Below, one piece after another: positions 47,423 to 56,097 of a DNA stretch of 64,000 nucleotides. The notes beneath the pieces are model-generated. The model searched no databases. It worked only from the letters and a program-made list of their open reading frames with translations, and was not told the DNA's origin. Source of the DNA: Actinacidiphila alni (GTDB taxonomy: Bacteria; Actinomycetota; Actinomycetes; Streptomycetales; Streptomycetaceae); assembly GCF_900112845.1 (NCBI RefSeq), contig NZ_FONG01000004.1:357154-421153 (forward strand), read 5' to 3'. The position numbers and the translations under genes are program-made. Within the stretch, counting starts at the first letter, position 1. Each line of letters begins with the position of its first letter.

Positions 47423-48451
47423 TCACACCCGTGCCGTCCCGCCTTTCACGGTCCGGGAGGTGCCGGGGCGCGGTGCCCGGCGGGTGAGGGTCAGCAGGTC
47501 GCGGGCCGGGCCCGCCGGGCGGTGGCCGGCCGCCCACACCGCGCGCAGCGACCGGCCGAGGTCGAGGCCGGTGACGGGCACCCGGACCAGGCGGCGGGCG
47601 GCCAGCTCCTCCACGACGGCCAGTTCGCTGAGCACCGCGGGGCCGGCGCCGCTGACGGTGGCGGCCTTCACCGCGGTGGTCGAGGCCAGTTCCAGCAGCG
47701 GTACGGCGGGGCCGCCGTGGCCGGCGAGCGCCGCGTCGAGCACCTGCCGGGTGCCGGAGCCCGGTTCGCGCAGGACGAGCGGGGTGGCGGCGAGTTCGTC
47801 CGCGGTCAGCGCTTTGCGGCGGCGGGCCCACGGGTGGCCGGGGGCGACCACGACCAGCAGCAGGTCGTGCGCGATGACCGCGGCGTCGAGCCCCGCCGGT
47901 ACGTCCACGCCCTCGACGAAGCCCAGGTCGGCGCCGCCCGCGACGACCTGCCGGGCGACGGTGACCGAGTTGCCCGCGGCCAGCGACACCGCGGTGCCCG
48001 GGAGGCTGCCGTGCAGTGCGATCAGCCAGCCGGGCAGCAGATATTCGGCCACGGTCATGCTGGCCGCGACGCGCAGCCGCGAGTCCCGCCGGCCGCGCAG
48101 TGCCCGCGCGCCCGCGTCGAACGCCTCGGCCGCCTCCAGCACCTTCCGCGCCCACTCGCTGACCAGCGCCCCCTCGTCGGTGAGCCGCGAGCCGCCCGGT
48201 GACCTGCGCACCAGTGCCACGCCGAGCTGCCGCTCCAGCGCCCGCATCCGCCCGCTCGCCGCGGGCTGGCTGATCCCCAACTCCCGCGCGGCCCGCCCCA
48301 GGCTGCCCAGCCGCGCCACGGCGAGCAGCAGTTCCATCGCGGCGAGGTCCGGCACCCGCCGCGCCAACGGCGACGCGACGGCGGCTCGCGGCGTCGGCTC
48401 GGCGGGGTCCGCGGGGTCCGCGGGGTGGGTCTCGGGTGCGCTGGGGGTCAT
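47423..48451 (-). CDS. LysR-family transcriptional regulator
   Basis: 342 aa. Winged helix (about 35-95) with LLLAVARLGSLGRAARELGISQPAASGRMRALERQLG, linker helix, and the periplasmic-binding-like effector domain (about 120-320). An extra 30-residue Pro/Ala/Asp leader precedes the helix-turn-helix. It is divergent from the TDT-family transporter gene, the arrangement of LysR regulators with their targets, and a dyad sits in the 70-bp gap. Confidence 0.93.
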   Translation of the reverse strand: MTPSAPETHPADPADPAEPTPRAAVASPLARRVPDLAAMELLLAVARLGSLGRAARELGISQPAASGRMRALERQLGVALVRRSPGGSRLTDEGALVSEWARKVLEAAEAFDAGARALRGRRDSRLRVAASMTVAEYLLPGWLIALHGSLPGTAVSLAAGNSVTVARQVVAGGADLGFVEGVDVPAGLDAAVIAHDLLLVVVAPGHPWARRRKALTADELAATPLVLREPGSGTRQVLDAALAGHGGPAVPLLELASTTAVKAATVSGAGPAVLSELAVVEELAARRLVRVPVTGLDLGRSLRAVWAAGHRPAGPARDLLTLTRRAPRPGTSRTVKGGTARV

Positions 48452-48461
48452 AAGTCCACGT

Positions 48462-48473
48462 TATGCCCTCATA
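48462..48473. promoter_or_regulatory. LysR-type dyad in the divergent promoter
   Basis: TATG-CCCT-CATA, a perfect 4-4-4 dyad with the T...A spacing of LysR boxes, midway between the two start codons. Confidence 0.55.
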
Positions 48474-48521
48474 GCCGGCCGGGCTCTACCGGGGCGGGGC
48501 CGGGAGGCGGATCGTCGGGGT

Positions 48522-49643
48522 ATGGCCACTCTTCCTGTCGCACAGCCGTTTTCGCAGGTACGCCCCCGGATGCCGAGGGCGCGGCACGTCGGGCCGAACT
48601 GGTACGCCACGGTGATGGGGACCGCGATCGTGGCGAACGCCGGGGTGGCGCTGCCGGGCGACCGGCGGTGGCTGCGGGACGCGTGCACAGTGGTGTGGGC
48701 GCTGTCGGCGGCGCTGCTGGTCGCGGTGCTGACCGTACGGGCCGCGCACTGGGCGTTCCACACCGACCAGGCGCGGCGCCATCTGCGCGACCCGGCGGTG
48801 GCCTCCTTCTACGGCTGCCTGCCGATGGCGCTGCTCGCCGTCGGCGCGGGCACGCTGCTGGTGGGGCCGCCGGTGCTCGGGGAGCGCGCGGCCGTCACGG
48901 TGGACGCCGCGCTGTGGACGGCGGGCACGGTGACAGCGCTGCTGGTCGCGGCGGCGGTGCCGTATCTGATGGTGGCCGAGCACCGGATCGGGCTGGACGA
49001 CGCGTCGCCGGTGTGGCTGCTGCCGGTCGTGGCGCCGATGGTCGCCGCGGCGACAGGACCCGCCCTGATCCCGCATCTGCCGGAGGGCGCCGGGCAGGCC
49101 AGGGAAGCTCTGCTGCTCGGCTGCTACGCGATGTTCGGGCTGAGCCTGCTGGCGACGCTGATCATGCTGCCGCTGGTGTGGTCGCGGCTGATGCGCCGCG
49201 GTCCGCTGCCGCTCGCGCTGACGCCGACGCTGTTCCTGGTACTGGGCCCGCTCGGGCAGTCCACGACGGCGGTCGGCCAGACCGCGGACGCCGCGCCCGG
49301 CACGGTGCCCGCACCGTACGACGCGGCGCTGCGCGGCTTCGCGGTGCTCTACGGGGTGCCGGTGACCGGTTTCGCGCTGCTGTGGCTGGCGGTGGCGCTC
49401 GCCCTGGTGGTGCGGGCGGCCCGGCGCGGGATGCCCTTCGCGATGACCTGGTGGGCCTTCACCTTCCCCGTCGGCACCTGTGTGACCGGCGCGGCGAGCC
49501 TGGCCCGGCACACCGGTCTTGACGCGCTCGGCTGGCTGGCGGTCGGACTCTACGCGCTGCTGGTCGCGGCCTGGCTGGCCGCGGGCGCGGGCACCCTGCG
49601 CGGCACGGTGAGCGGCCGGCTGCTTGCGGCACCGACCGGCTGA
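48522..49643 (+). CDS. TDT-family transporter (TehA/SLAC1-like)
   Basis: 373 aa with about ten hydrophobic helices. The opening PNWYATVMGTAIVANAG matches the first helix of TehA/SLAC1 proteins, and PMFAxxxGPxAL-like blocks (APMVAAATGPALIPHL, LFLVLGPLGQS) follow the internal pseudo-repeat. The family moves small anions such as sulphite, malate or tellurite. Divergent from a LysR gene. Start ATG at 48522 follows GGGAGG. Confidence 0.9.
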   Translation: MATLPVAQPFSQVRPRMPRARHVGPNWYATVMGTAIVANAGVALPGDRRWLRDACTVVWALSAALLVAVLTVRAAHWAFHTDQARRHLRDPAVASFYGCLPMALLAVGAGTLLVGPPVLGERAAVTVDAALWTAGTVTALLVAAAVPYLMVAEHRIGLDDASPVWLLPVVAPMVAAATGPALIPHLPEGAGQAREALLLGCYAMFGLSLLATLIMLPLVWSRLMRRGPLPLALTPTLFLVLGPLGQSTTAVGQTADAAPGTVPAPYDAALRGFAVLYGVPVTGFALLWLAVALALVVRAARRGMPFAMTWWAFTFPVGTCVTGAASLARHTGLDALGWLAVGLYALLVAAWLAAGAGTLRGTVSGRLLAAPTG

Positions 49644-49646
49644 GCC

Positions 49647-49677
49647 GGCGCCGGGCCCGTACGGTTCGGCCCGCGCC
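49647..49677. terminator. Hairpin between convergent genes
   Basis: GGCGC-C-GGGCC pairs with GGCCC-GCGCC around a 10-nt loop, with one bulged C. It fills the 35-nt gap between the transporter and binding-protein genes. Confidence 0.6.
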
Positions 49678-49678
49678 C

Positions 49679-50422
49679 TCAGTACGTACGCGCCGCCCGC
49701 AGCGCCGCGCCCAGCACGGCGGGCGCCTCCACCAACGACGGCCCGTACCACGTGAGATGGCGTCCGCTGAGCAGCGCGGCGGGCAGCCCGGGGAAGGACT
49801 CGGGGCCGTCCTCGGCGGTGAAGACGTACGGCTCGTCGGGCAGTACCACAAGGCCGGCGCCGGCCGCGCGCAGCTCCTCGACCGGGATCCGCGGGTAGCG
49901 CTCGGCGTGCCCGGCGTACGCGTTGCGGACGCCGAGCCGGGCCAGCAGGTCGCCGGCGAAGGTGTCGCGGCCGAGCACCATCCAGGGCCGCCGCCAGATC
50001 GGTACGACGGCGGTCACGTCGAGACCGGCGGCGAGGCCGTGCCAGGCCGCACCGGCGGCGTCCAGCCAGCCGGGGCGGGCCAGCCCGCAGCCGTCGACCA
50101 GGACCCGCTCCAGTTCGGTGAGCGCCTGCGGCAGGGTGCGGATGTCGGTGACCAGGACGCGCACGCCCGCCGCCCGCAGCGCGGCCAGGTCCTGCGGGCG
50201 GTTCTCCTCCTCGTTGGCGATCACCAGATCGGGGGCGAGCGCCACGATCGCGGGGACGTCGGGATTCTTGGTGCCGCCGATCCGTACGACGTCGAGGTCC
50301 GCCGGGTGGGTGCACCAGTCGGTGGCGCCGGCCAGCAGCTCCGGGGCGGTGACCGCGACCGCCTCGGTCAGCGACGGCACCAGCGAGACCACCCTGCGCA
50401 CGACGTCACGTCCCTGTTCCAC
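49679..50422 (-). CDS. Cobalamin/haem-type helical-backbone metal receptor, cytoplasmic (BtuF-like)
   Basis: 247 aa of the periplasmic-binding-protein class III fold (VVSLVPSLTEAV; ATDWCTHP; IGGTKNPDVPAIVALAPDLVIANEEENR). It has no signal peptide or lipobox, so unlike BtuF it appears cytoplasmic; such proteins are common in actinobacteria, and their ligand is unknown. No ABC permease is adjacent. GTG at 50422 is the assumed start; a GTG about eight codons later is possible. Confidence 0.82.
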   Translation of the reverse strand: MEQGRDVVRRVVSLVPSLTEAVAVTAPELLAGATDWCTHPADLDVVRIGGTKNPDVPAIVALAPDLVIANEEENRPQDLAALRAAGVRVLVTDIRTLPQALTELERVLVDGCGLARPGWLDAAGAAWHGLAAGLDVTAVVPIWRRPWMVLGRDTFAGDLLARLGVRNAYAGHAERYPRIPVEELRAAGAGLVVLPDEPYVFTAEDGPESFPGLPAALLSGRHLTWYGPSLVEAPAVLGAALRAARTY

Positions 50423-50493
50423 CGGCCCACCGTACGACGAATCACCGCGCCGCCGTACGACGCGCTGTCGGACCCCCGTGCCATGCTGACGCC

Positions 50494-51432
50494 GTGACTG
50501 ACCAGACGCCCGGCGGCAAACTGCTCCTGCTCGACACCGCGAGCCTGTACTTCCGCGCCTACTTCGGCGTGCCCGAATCGGTGAAGGCACCGGACGGCAC
50601 ACCGGTGAACGCGGTGCGCGGGCTGCTGGACTTCATCTCCCGGCTGGTCGCCGACCACTCCCCCACCGCGCTGGTGGCGTGCATGGACGCGGACTGGCGC
50701 CCGCAGTGGCGGGTCGATCTGATCCCGTCGTACAAAGCGCACCGCGTGGTCGAGGACACCGAGGGCGTCGAGGAGGTGCCCGACACCCTCTCCCCGCAGG
50801 TGCCGGTGATCGAGGCCGTGCTCGACGCGATCGGCATCACCCGGGTCGGCGTGGCCGGTTACGAGGCGGACGACGTCATCGGCACCCTGGCCACCGCGTC
50901 CCGCGTCCCGGTCACGATCGTCACCGGCGACCGCGACCTGTTCCAACTGGTCGACGACGCGCGGGAGGTGCGGGTGCTCTACCCGCGCAAGGGCGTCGGC
51001 GACTGCGACGTCGTCGACGGCGCGGCGATCCAGGACCGCTACGGCGTGCGCGCCGATCAGTACGCGGACTTCGCGGCGCTGCGCGGCGACCCGAGCGACG
51101 GGCTGCCGGGGGTCAAGGGCATCGGCGAGAAGACCGCCGCGCAGCTGATCGGCGAGTACGGCGACCTGGCCGGGGTGCGGGCCGCCGCGGCGGACCCGAT
51201 GTCCAAGCTCACCCCGGCCCGGCGGCGCGGCATCGTCGAGTCCGCCGACTATCTGAACGTGGCGCCCAAGGTCGTCGCGGTCGCCGCCGATGTCCCGCTG
51301 CCCGCCTTCGACCCGGCGCTGCCGGCCGAGCCCGCCGACCCCGAGGTGCTGGAGGCCCTGGCGGAGCGCTGGGGGCTCGGCGGCTCGCTGACCCGGCTGC
51401 TTGACACCCTCGCCGCCAAGGGCGCGCGCTGA
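50494..51432 (+). CDS. 5'-3' exonuclease (Pol I N-domain-like flap nuclease)
   Basis: 312 aa. PIN-like nuclease core with LLLDTASLYFRAYFG, the metal-binding Asp in GYEADDVIGTLA and TGDRDLFQL, and the helix-hairpin-helix region GDPSDGLPGVKGIGEKTAAQLI. It lacks any polymerase domain and would remove RNA primers or flaps. GTG start at 50494. Stand-alone copies are typical in Streptomyces besides polA. Convergent with the MFS gene, 9 nt apart. Confidence 0.95.
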   Translation: MTDQTPGGKLLLLDTASLYFRAYFGVPESVKAPDGTPVNAVRGLLDFISRLVADHSPTALVACMDADWRPQWRVDLIPSYKAHRVVEDTEGVEEVPDTLSPQVPVIEAVLDAIGITRVGVAGYEADDVIGTLATASRVPVTIVTGDRDLFQLVDDAREVRVLYPRKGVGDCDVVDGAAIQDRYGVRADQYADFAALRGDPSDGLPGVKGIGEKTAAQLIGEYGDLAGVRAAAADPMSKLTPARRRGIVESADYLNVAPKVVAVAADVPLPAFDPALPAEPADPEVLEALAERWGLGGSLTRLLDTLAAKGAR

Positions 51433-51441
51433 CCGGTCGCC

Positions 51442-52899
51442 TCAGACGGCGGTCCCGTCCGGCGCCTCGGTCGTACGCCCCAGTCGCGGCGCGTACAGCA
51501 AGGTGGCGCTGACCAGGCCGAGGACGGCGAAGACCCACCAGGTGCGGTGGAAGCCGTCGAGCACGCCGCCGGGTCCCGGTGTGCCGAGGACGGCGACGAA
51601 GAGGCTGATGCCGAGGACCGCGCCGAGCTGCCGGAAGCTGGCGTTGACGGCGGAGCCGACCGCGAAACGGGCGGGCGGCAGCGCCTCGACGGCGGCGCCG
51701 GACTGGACGGGCAGCGTCAGCCCGATACCGAGGCCGATCAGCAGGCTGGCGGGCAACCAGTGCGCGAGCCAGTGCGGCGACGCGGTGGTGCTCAGCGCGT
51801 ACGTGGTCGCGCCGGCCGCCCACAGCACGGCGCCGGCCAGCAGGACGGGCCGGGCGCCGATCGCGGCGGCGAGCCGGCTCGACCTGCGGGCCACCAGCGT
51901 CACCACGACCGGGCTGGGGACGGTGGCGAGCGCGGCCCGCAGCACCGAGTAACCCCACACCGTCTGCAGGAAGATGATGTTGCTGAGCAGCATGCCGTAG
52001 AAGGCCGCGGAGAACAGCAGCGAAGCGGCGTTGACCAGCCGGAACTGCCGGACCTTGAACAGTGCCAGGTCCATCACCGGCCGGGCGGCGGCGGCCGACC
52101 GCCACAGGAAGACCGGCAGCAGGGCCGCCGACAGCACGAAGGCGCCGATCACCCGCGGGTCGGACCAGCCCCAGTCCGGGCCCTCGATGATGGCCAGGCT
52201 CAGCAGCGCGGGCATGGCGGCGATCAGCACGATGCCCGCGGGGTCGGGCAGGCCGTCGGCGTTCGGGTCGCGGGACTCGCGCAGCAGCGGCAGTCCGAGC
52301 GCGATGATCGCGGCGCAGATCGGCACGTTGACCAGGAAGATCCAGCGCCAGGACGCGTATTGGGTGAGCAGTGCGCCCAGCGTGGGGCCGAGCGCGGCCG
52401 CGGCGGCGCCCATCGCGCCCCAGGTGCCGACCGCGACGTGCCGCTTGGCGGGCGGGAATTCCGGCAGGATCAGCGCGAGCGAGGTCGGTACGGTCAGTGC
52501 CGCGAAGACCGCTTGCAGCGCGCGGCCGGCGATCAGGACGCCCGCGTGCGGCGCGGCGCCGCACAGCGCGCTCATCACCGCGAAGCCGCCGAGCCCGGTC
52601 AGGAAGATCCGCTTGCGGCCGTAGCGGTCGGCCAGCCGTCCGGCGGGGATGAGCATCGCGGCGAAGACCAGGCTGTAGGCGTTGAGCACCCAGGACAGGT
52701 CGCCGGTCGTGGTGTGGAAGCTGTGGCTGATCGTCTCGAAGGCGACATTGACGATCGTGGTGTCCAGGAAGACCACGAAGACACCGAAGCTGCCGAGCGC
52801 CAGCACCCGCAGTGCGCGCCGCCGGGCGGCGGGGTCCTGTTCCGGTGGCGGCGCGGCCTGCGGTGCCGCGTCCTCGGTGGCCGGCTCGGGGATGGTCAT
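51442..52899 (-). CDS. MFS drug-efflux transporter (DHA2, 14-helix type)
   Basis: 485 aa with about 14 helices. Motif A (GRLADRYGRKRIF) follows helix 2 and motif C-like GPTLGALLTQYASWRWIFLVNVP lies at helix 5-6, as in EmrB/QacA proteins. Asp in FLDTTIVNVA of helix 1 is the DHA2 signature. The ATG at 52899 has GAGGGA upstream; in-frame codons continue to 53706 across the divergent regulator and are not used. Likely controlled by the divergent HxlR protein. Confidence 0.93.
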   Translation of the reverse strand: MTIPEPATEDAAPQAAPPPEQDPAARRRALRVLALGSFGVFVVFLDTTIVNVAFETISHSFHTTTGDLSWVLNAYSLVFAAMLIPAGRLADRYGRKRIFLTGLGGFAVMSALCGAAPHAGVLIAGRALQAVFAALTVPTSLALILPEFPPAKRHVAVGTWGAMGAAAAALGPTLGALLTQYASWRWIFLVNVPICAAIIALGLPLLRESRDPNADGLPDPAGIVLIAAMPALLSLAIIEGPDWGWSDPRVIGAFVLSAALLPVFLWRSAAAARPVMDLALFKVRQFRLVNAASLLFSAAFYGMLLSNIIFLQTVWGYSVLRAALATVPSPVVVTLVARRSSRLAAAIGARPVLLAGAVLWAAGATTYALSTTASPHWLAHWLPASLLIGLGIGLTLPVQSGAAVEALPPARFAVGSAVNASFRQLGAVLGISLFVAVLGTPGPGGVLDGFHRTWWVFAVLGLVSATLLYAPRLGRTTEAPDGTAV

Positions 52900-52944
52900 G
52901 TCGTCCCTCGGGGTGTGGTGGTGAAGCGGACCGCCGGTGAGTGT

Positions 52945-53001
52945 GTTGTGATTTCCTACCGACTCCACGGACGCTAGCAGCAGTGAGTAGGAGAAGACAA
53001 C
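52945..53001. promoter_or_regulatory. Long inverted repeat in the MFS/HxlR divergent promoter
   Basis: GTTGTGATTTCCTAC (52945-52959) and GTAGGAGAAGACAAC (52987-53001) are inverted with 12 of 15 matches and a 27-bp spacer. The outer arms could each bind one HxlR dimer half or two dimers. Confidence 0.6.
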
Positions 53002-53022
53002 AGACCGGTCTACGCTGTGGCC

Positions 53023-53547
53023 ATGGACACGAACGTGACAGCGGGAGCGGGCGCGGGGACCCGGACGGCGGCGGACACGGGAGCCGGCGGCGGCGTCCCG
53101 CTGCGCGCGATGGCCGACCAGCCGGTCGGCGTACGGCCCTGCTCGCTCGCCGCGGCGCTGGAGGTCGTCGGCGAGCGCTGGTCGCTGCTCGCGGTCCGCG
53201 AGATGGCCTACGGGGTGCACCGCTTCGCGCGGATCGCGGGCTACACCGGGGCGTCCCGCGACATCCTGGCCGACCGGCTGCGCAAGCTGGAGGCGGCGGG
53301 CGTCGTGGAGCGCCGCCAGTACAGCGAGCACCCGCCGCGCTTCGAGTACCACCTCACACAGGCGGGCCACGAGCTGTTCCCGGCGATGCTCGCGCTGCTC
53401 CAGTGGGGCGACAAGTGGGCCGTGGAGCGGCCCGCGGTGGAATTCCGGCACACCTGCGGCGAGCGGGTCGCCGTGGAACCGGTGTGCGCGCACTGCGGCG
53501 ACGGCGTGACCCGGGCGAGCCTCACCCCGGTCCGGCCCTCCGCGTGA
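53023..53547 (+). CDS. HxlR-family regulator
   Basis: 174 aa. The HxlR winged helix (about 35-135) has PCSLAAALEVVGERWSLLAVREMAYG, RFARIAGYTGASRDILADRLRKLEAAGVVERRQY and HLTQAGHEL. A C-terminal pair of Cys motifs (HTCGE and CAHCGD) could bind zinc or sense redox state. Divergent from the MFS exporter. The ATG at 53023 is chosen; GTG at 53017 is equally possible. Confidence 0.92.
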   Translation: MDTNVTAGAGAGTRTAADTGAGGGVPLRAMADQPVGVRPCSLAAALEVVGERWSLLAVREMAYGVHRFARIAGYTGASRDILADRLRKLEAAGVVERRQYSEHPPRFEYHLTQAGHELFPAMLALLQWGDKWAVERPAVEFRHTCGERVAVEPVCAHCGDGVTRASLTPVRPSA

Positions 53548-53690
53548 ATCCGATCGACGGGTGAATCCGAACAGCGGAGGACCCCCCGGTATACAAGGCG
53601 TGTATAGCAGGTGTGTACGGTGATCACCTGTTCGCTCAGGCACCGCAGAGCGGACGCACAGCTCCCGTACGGACCTCCGGAGGACCCGCC
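53548..53690. promoter_or_regulatory. Promoter region of the NodB-like lipoprotein gene
   Basis: The 143-bp gap holds TACA-AGGCG-TGTA (from 53592), a dyad beside GTATAC, and GGAGG before the next ATG. It is AT-richer than its surroundings, so it probably contains the promoter. Confidence 0.4.
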
Positions 53691-54485
53691 ATGCCCGCAC
53701 AGCCATCGGCGATACGACGCGGGTGCGCCGGGGCGGCGGTGGCCGCCGTGACGCTGGCGCTCGCGCTGAGCGGCTGCACCACCTACGACACGCAGTCCCC
53801 GCGCAGCGCGCGGAACGCCGCGGTGAAGGCGGCGGACAAGAAGGGTGCCGCGTCCGCCGCGCTGCCCGCCGGGGCCGTGGACTGCCGCAAGGCCAAGTGC
53901 ATCGCGCTGACCTTCGACGCCGGGCCCAGCGAGCACACGCCCGCGCTGCTGAAGGTCCTCGACGAGAAGAAGGTGCGGGTCACCTTCTTCCTGCTGGGCC
54001 ACAACCACGTGGACAAGTACCCGCAGCTGGTCAAGGAGATGGGCGAGCGCGGTGTGCTGGGCAACCACACCTGGACGCACCGCCGGCTGACCGACCTCAA
54101 GCCGGCCGAGATCCGTACCGAGCTGGAGCGGGTGGACACTTCCGTCGAGAAGCTGGCCGGCACCCGGCCGACGCTGATGCGCCCGCCGCAGGGCAGGACC
54201 AACAAGACGGTGGCCAAGGTCTGCAAGGAGCTGGGCCTGTCGCTGGTGCTGTGGAACGACACCGCGAGCGACTACGCCACCACCGACTCGGCGCTGATCC
54301 ACAAGCGGATCATGAAGGACGCGCACCGGGACGGGATCATCCTGCTGCACGACCTCTACAAGGGGACGGTGCCCGCGGTGCCGGGGATCATCGACTCGCT
54401 GCGGGCGCAGGGGTACACGCTGGTGACCGTGCCCGAGCTGCTGGCGCCCGCCAAGCCCGAGCCGGGCAAGATCTACAAGCCCTGA
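53691..54485 (+). CDS. Polysaccharide deacetylase-like lipoprotein (NodB domain)
   Basis: 264 aa. Signal peptide with lipobox LSGC (Cys29), Ser/Ala/Lys linker, then a NodB barrel (about 63-255): motif 1 TFDAGPSEHTP, motif 2 HTWTH, motif 3 MRPPQGRTN, motif 4 LWNDTASDY, motif 5 ILLHD. In motif 1 the usual second Asp of TFDDGP, a metal ligand, is Ala, so activity or metal use may differ from classical chitin/peptidoglycan deacetylases. ATG with GGAGG upstream. Confidence 0.9.
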   Translation: MPAQPSAIRRGCAGAAVAAVTLALALSGCTTYDTQSPRSARNAAVKAADKKGAASAALPAGAVDCRKAKCIALTFDAGPSEHTPALLKVLDEKKVRVTFFLLGHNHVDKYPQLVKEMGERGVLGNHTWTHRRLTDLKPAEIRTELERVDTSVEKLAGTRPTLMRPPQGRTNKTVAKVCKELGLSLVLWNDTASDYATTDSALIHKRIMKDAHRDGIILLHDLYKGTVPAVPGIIDSLRAQGYTLVTVPELLAPAKPEPGKIYKP

Positions 54486-54573
54486 CGGCCGGACCGGCGG
54501 GTCCGCCCGGAACCGCGGGTCCGCCCGGGTCGCCCGCCGGGGCGTGCCGCGTAAACTGATCATGGGACGACTC

Positions 54574-54588
54574 CTCAGAGGATCTGAG
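54574..54588. promoter_or_regulatory. Operator candidate before the FadR-type gene
   Basis: CTCAGA-GGA-TCTGAG is a perfect 6-3-6 dyad ending 12 bp before the GTG start, overlapping the ribosome binding area (GAGAGGTGAG). It suits negative autoregulation by a GntR-type dimer. Confidence 0.55.
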
Positions 54589-54600
54589 AGGTGAGACGCC

Positions 54601-55365
54601 GTGACGGTCGGTACGCCGCGCCCCAGTCCACTGGTCGAACAGGCCGCGCAGCACCTGCGCGAGCGGATCGCGGCCGGCCGCTGGCCGGTGGGCGCCCGGC
54701 TGCCCGGCGAGACGGCGCTCGCCGCGTCGCTCGGGGTCGGCCGGTCCACGGTCCGGGAGGCGGTCCGCGCGCTGGCGGGTGCCGGGATGCTGCGGACCCG
54801 GCAGGGCGCCGGGGTGTTCGTCATCGCGGCCGAGCCCGTCGAGGAGTGGTCGGTCCGGCTGGGCAGGGCCGCCACCGCCGATGTGCACGAGGTCCGCGCC
54901 CTGCTGGAGGCGCGGGCCGTACGGATGGCTGCCCGGCGCCGCACCGAGCAGGACATCACCGCGCTCAGGGCCGCGCTCGCCCGGCAGATCCCGGCGGCGG
55001 CCGTACCGGGGACCGCCGTCCTGGAAACCCCGATCCTGGAAGCCGCCGTCCTGGAGACCCCCGTACCGCGGCCCGCGCAGTCGGCGGCGGGTCCCGGCCC
55101 CGAGACCTCTCCCGGCGGACCCGTCTGCGTCGATGCCCATCTCGCCCTGCACAGCGCGCTGGTGGCCGCCGCCGGCAATCCCGTGCTCACCGGTCTCTTC
55201 GCCGAGTTCGCGCCCGCGCTGCGCGCCGCCGAGCTGCGCGGGCGCCCGCATCCGGCGGACCCGCGGGGCCACGAGGCGCTGGTCGGCGCGGTGGTCGCCG
55301 GTGACGCGGACACCGCGGAACGCCTGCTGACGGCCGAACTCGACGGTCTCGGCAGGGCCGCGTGA
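54601..55365 (+). CDS. GntR/FadR-type regulator with Pro/Ala insertion
   Basis: 254 aa. GntR winged helix (about 10-75) with LRERIAAGRWPVGARLPGETALAASLGVGRSTVREAVRAL, and an FCD ligand domain (about 95-250) with ALLEARAVRMAARR and HLALHSALVAAAGNPVL. A 45-residue insertion (about 130-175), with VLETP twice and Pro/Ala-rich sequence, interrupts the FCD helices. GTG start at 54601. Its stop overlaps the AlkB start (GTGA), so the two are co-translated. Confidence 0.9.
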   Translation: MTVGTPRPSPLVEQAAQHLRERIAAGRWPVGARLPGETALAASLGVGRSTVREAVRALAGAGMLRTRQGAGVFVIAAEPVEEWSVRLGRAATADVHEVRALLEARAVRMAARRRTEQDITALRAALARQIPAAAVPGTAVLETPILEAAVLETPVPRPAQSAAGPGPETSPGGPVCVDAHLALHSALVAAAGNPVLTGLFAEFAPALRAAELRGRPHPADPRGHEALVGAVVAGDADTAERLLTAELDGLGRAA

Positions 55366-56021
55366 ACGCCCTGATCCCCCGGCCGCGTTCGCACCCCGCG
55401 CCCGGCGCGGTGCATGTCCCGGGCTGGCTCTCCCTCGACGAGCAGCGGGAGTTGGTGACGGCGTGCCGCGCGTGGGCGCGCGGCCCGGTGCCGATGCGGC
55501 ACACCCGGCTGCCGCGCGGCGGTGTGATGTCGGTGCAGACGATGTGCCTGGGCTGGCACTGGCGGCCGTACGCGTACTCCCGGATCGCGCACGACGTGAA
55601 CGGCGCCCGGGTCGCCGAATTCCCCGACGTGCTGAGCGAGTTGGGCCGCCGCGCGCTGGCCGACGCGTACGAGGACGAGGCGGCGGGCGCGGCCTACGCG
55701 CCGGACACGGTGCTGATCAATCACTACGGCGAGGGCGCCACGATGGGCATGCACCAGGACAAGGACGAGAAGTCCTCGGCGCCCGTGGTGTCGTTGAGCA
55801 TCGGCGACACCTGCGTCTTCCGCTTCGGCAACACCGAGACGCGCGGAAAGCCGTACACGGACGTGGAGTTGGCCTCCGGCGACCTCTTCGTCTTCGGCGG
55901 CCCGTCGCGCTTCGCGTACCACGGTGTGCCCAAGGTGCGGCCCGGCACCGGTGATCCGGCGACGGGGCTGGCCGCCGGCCGGCTCAATCTGACGCTGCGC
56001 GTCACCGGCCTGACCGGCTGA
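55362..56021 (+). CDS. alkB: AlkB-like 2-oxoglutarate/Fe(II) DNA repair dioxygenase
   Basis: 219 aa. The jelly-roll core has the iron ligands HQD (MGMHQDKDE) and the distal His in YHGVPK, the 2-oxoglutarate-binding NHYGEGATMG strand and Arg in RLNLTLRVTG. It removes methyl groups from 1-methyladenine and 3-methylcytosine by oxidation. Start GTG overlaps the regulator gene by four bases. Terminated by a strong hairpin. Confidence 0.95.
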   Translation: MNALIPRPRSHPAPGAVHVPGWLSLDEQRELVTACRAWARGPVPMRHTRLPRGGVMSVQTMCLGWHWRPYAYSRIAHDVNGARVAEFPDVLSELGRRALADAYEDEAAGAAYAPDTVLINHYGEGATMGMHQDKDEKSSAPVVSLSIGDTCVFRFGNTETRGKPYTDVELASGDLFVFGGPSRFAYHGVPKVRPGTGDPATGLAAGRLNLTLRVTGLTG

Positions 56022-56038
56022 GCACCCCCGCCAACGGG

Positions 56039-56077
56039 GCGCCCCCGCCGCCGGTGGTGCACCGGCGACGGGGGCGC
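56039..56077. terminator. Bidirectional terminator, 18-bp stem
   Basis: GCGCCCCCG-C-CGCCGGTG pairs with CACCGGCG-A-CGGGGGCGC, one mismatch, 3-nt loop. Lies between convergent alkB and protease genes. Confidence 0.9.
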
Positions 56078-56097
56078 GTGGCGCGCGGGAGGCCCGA

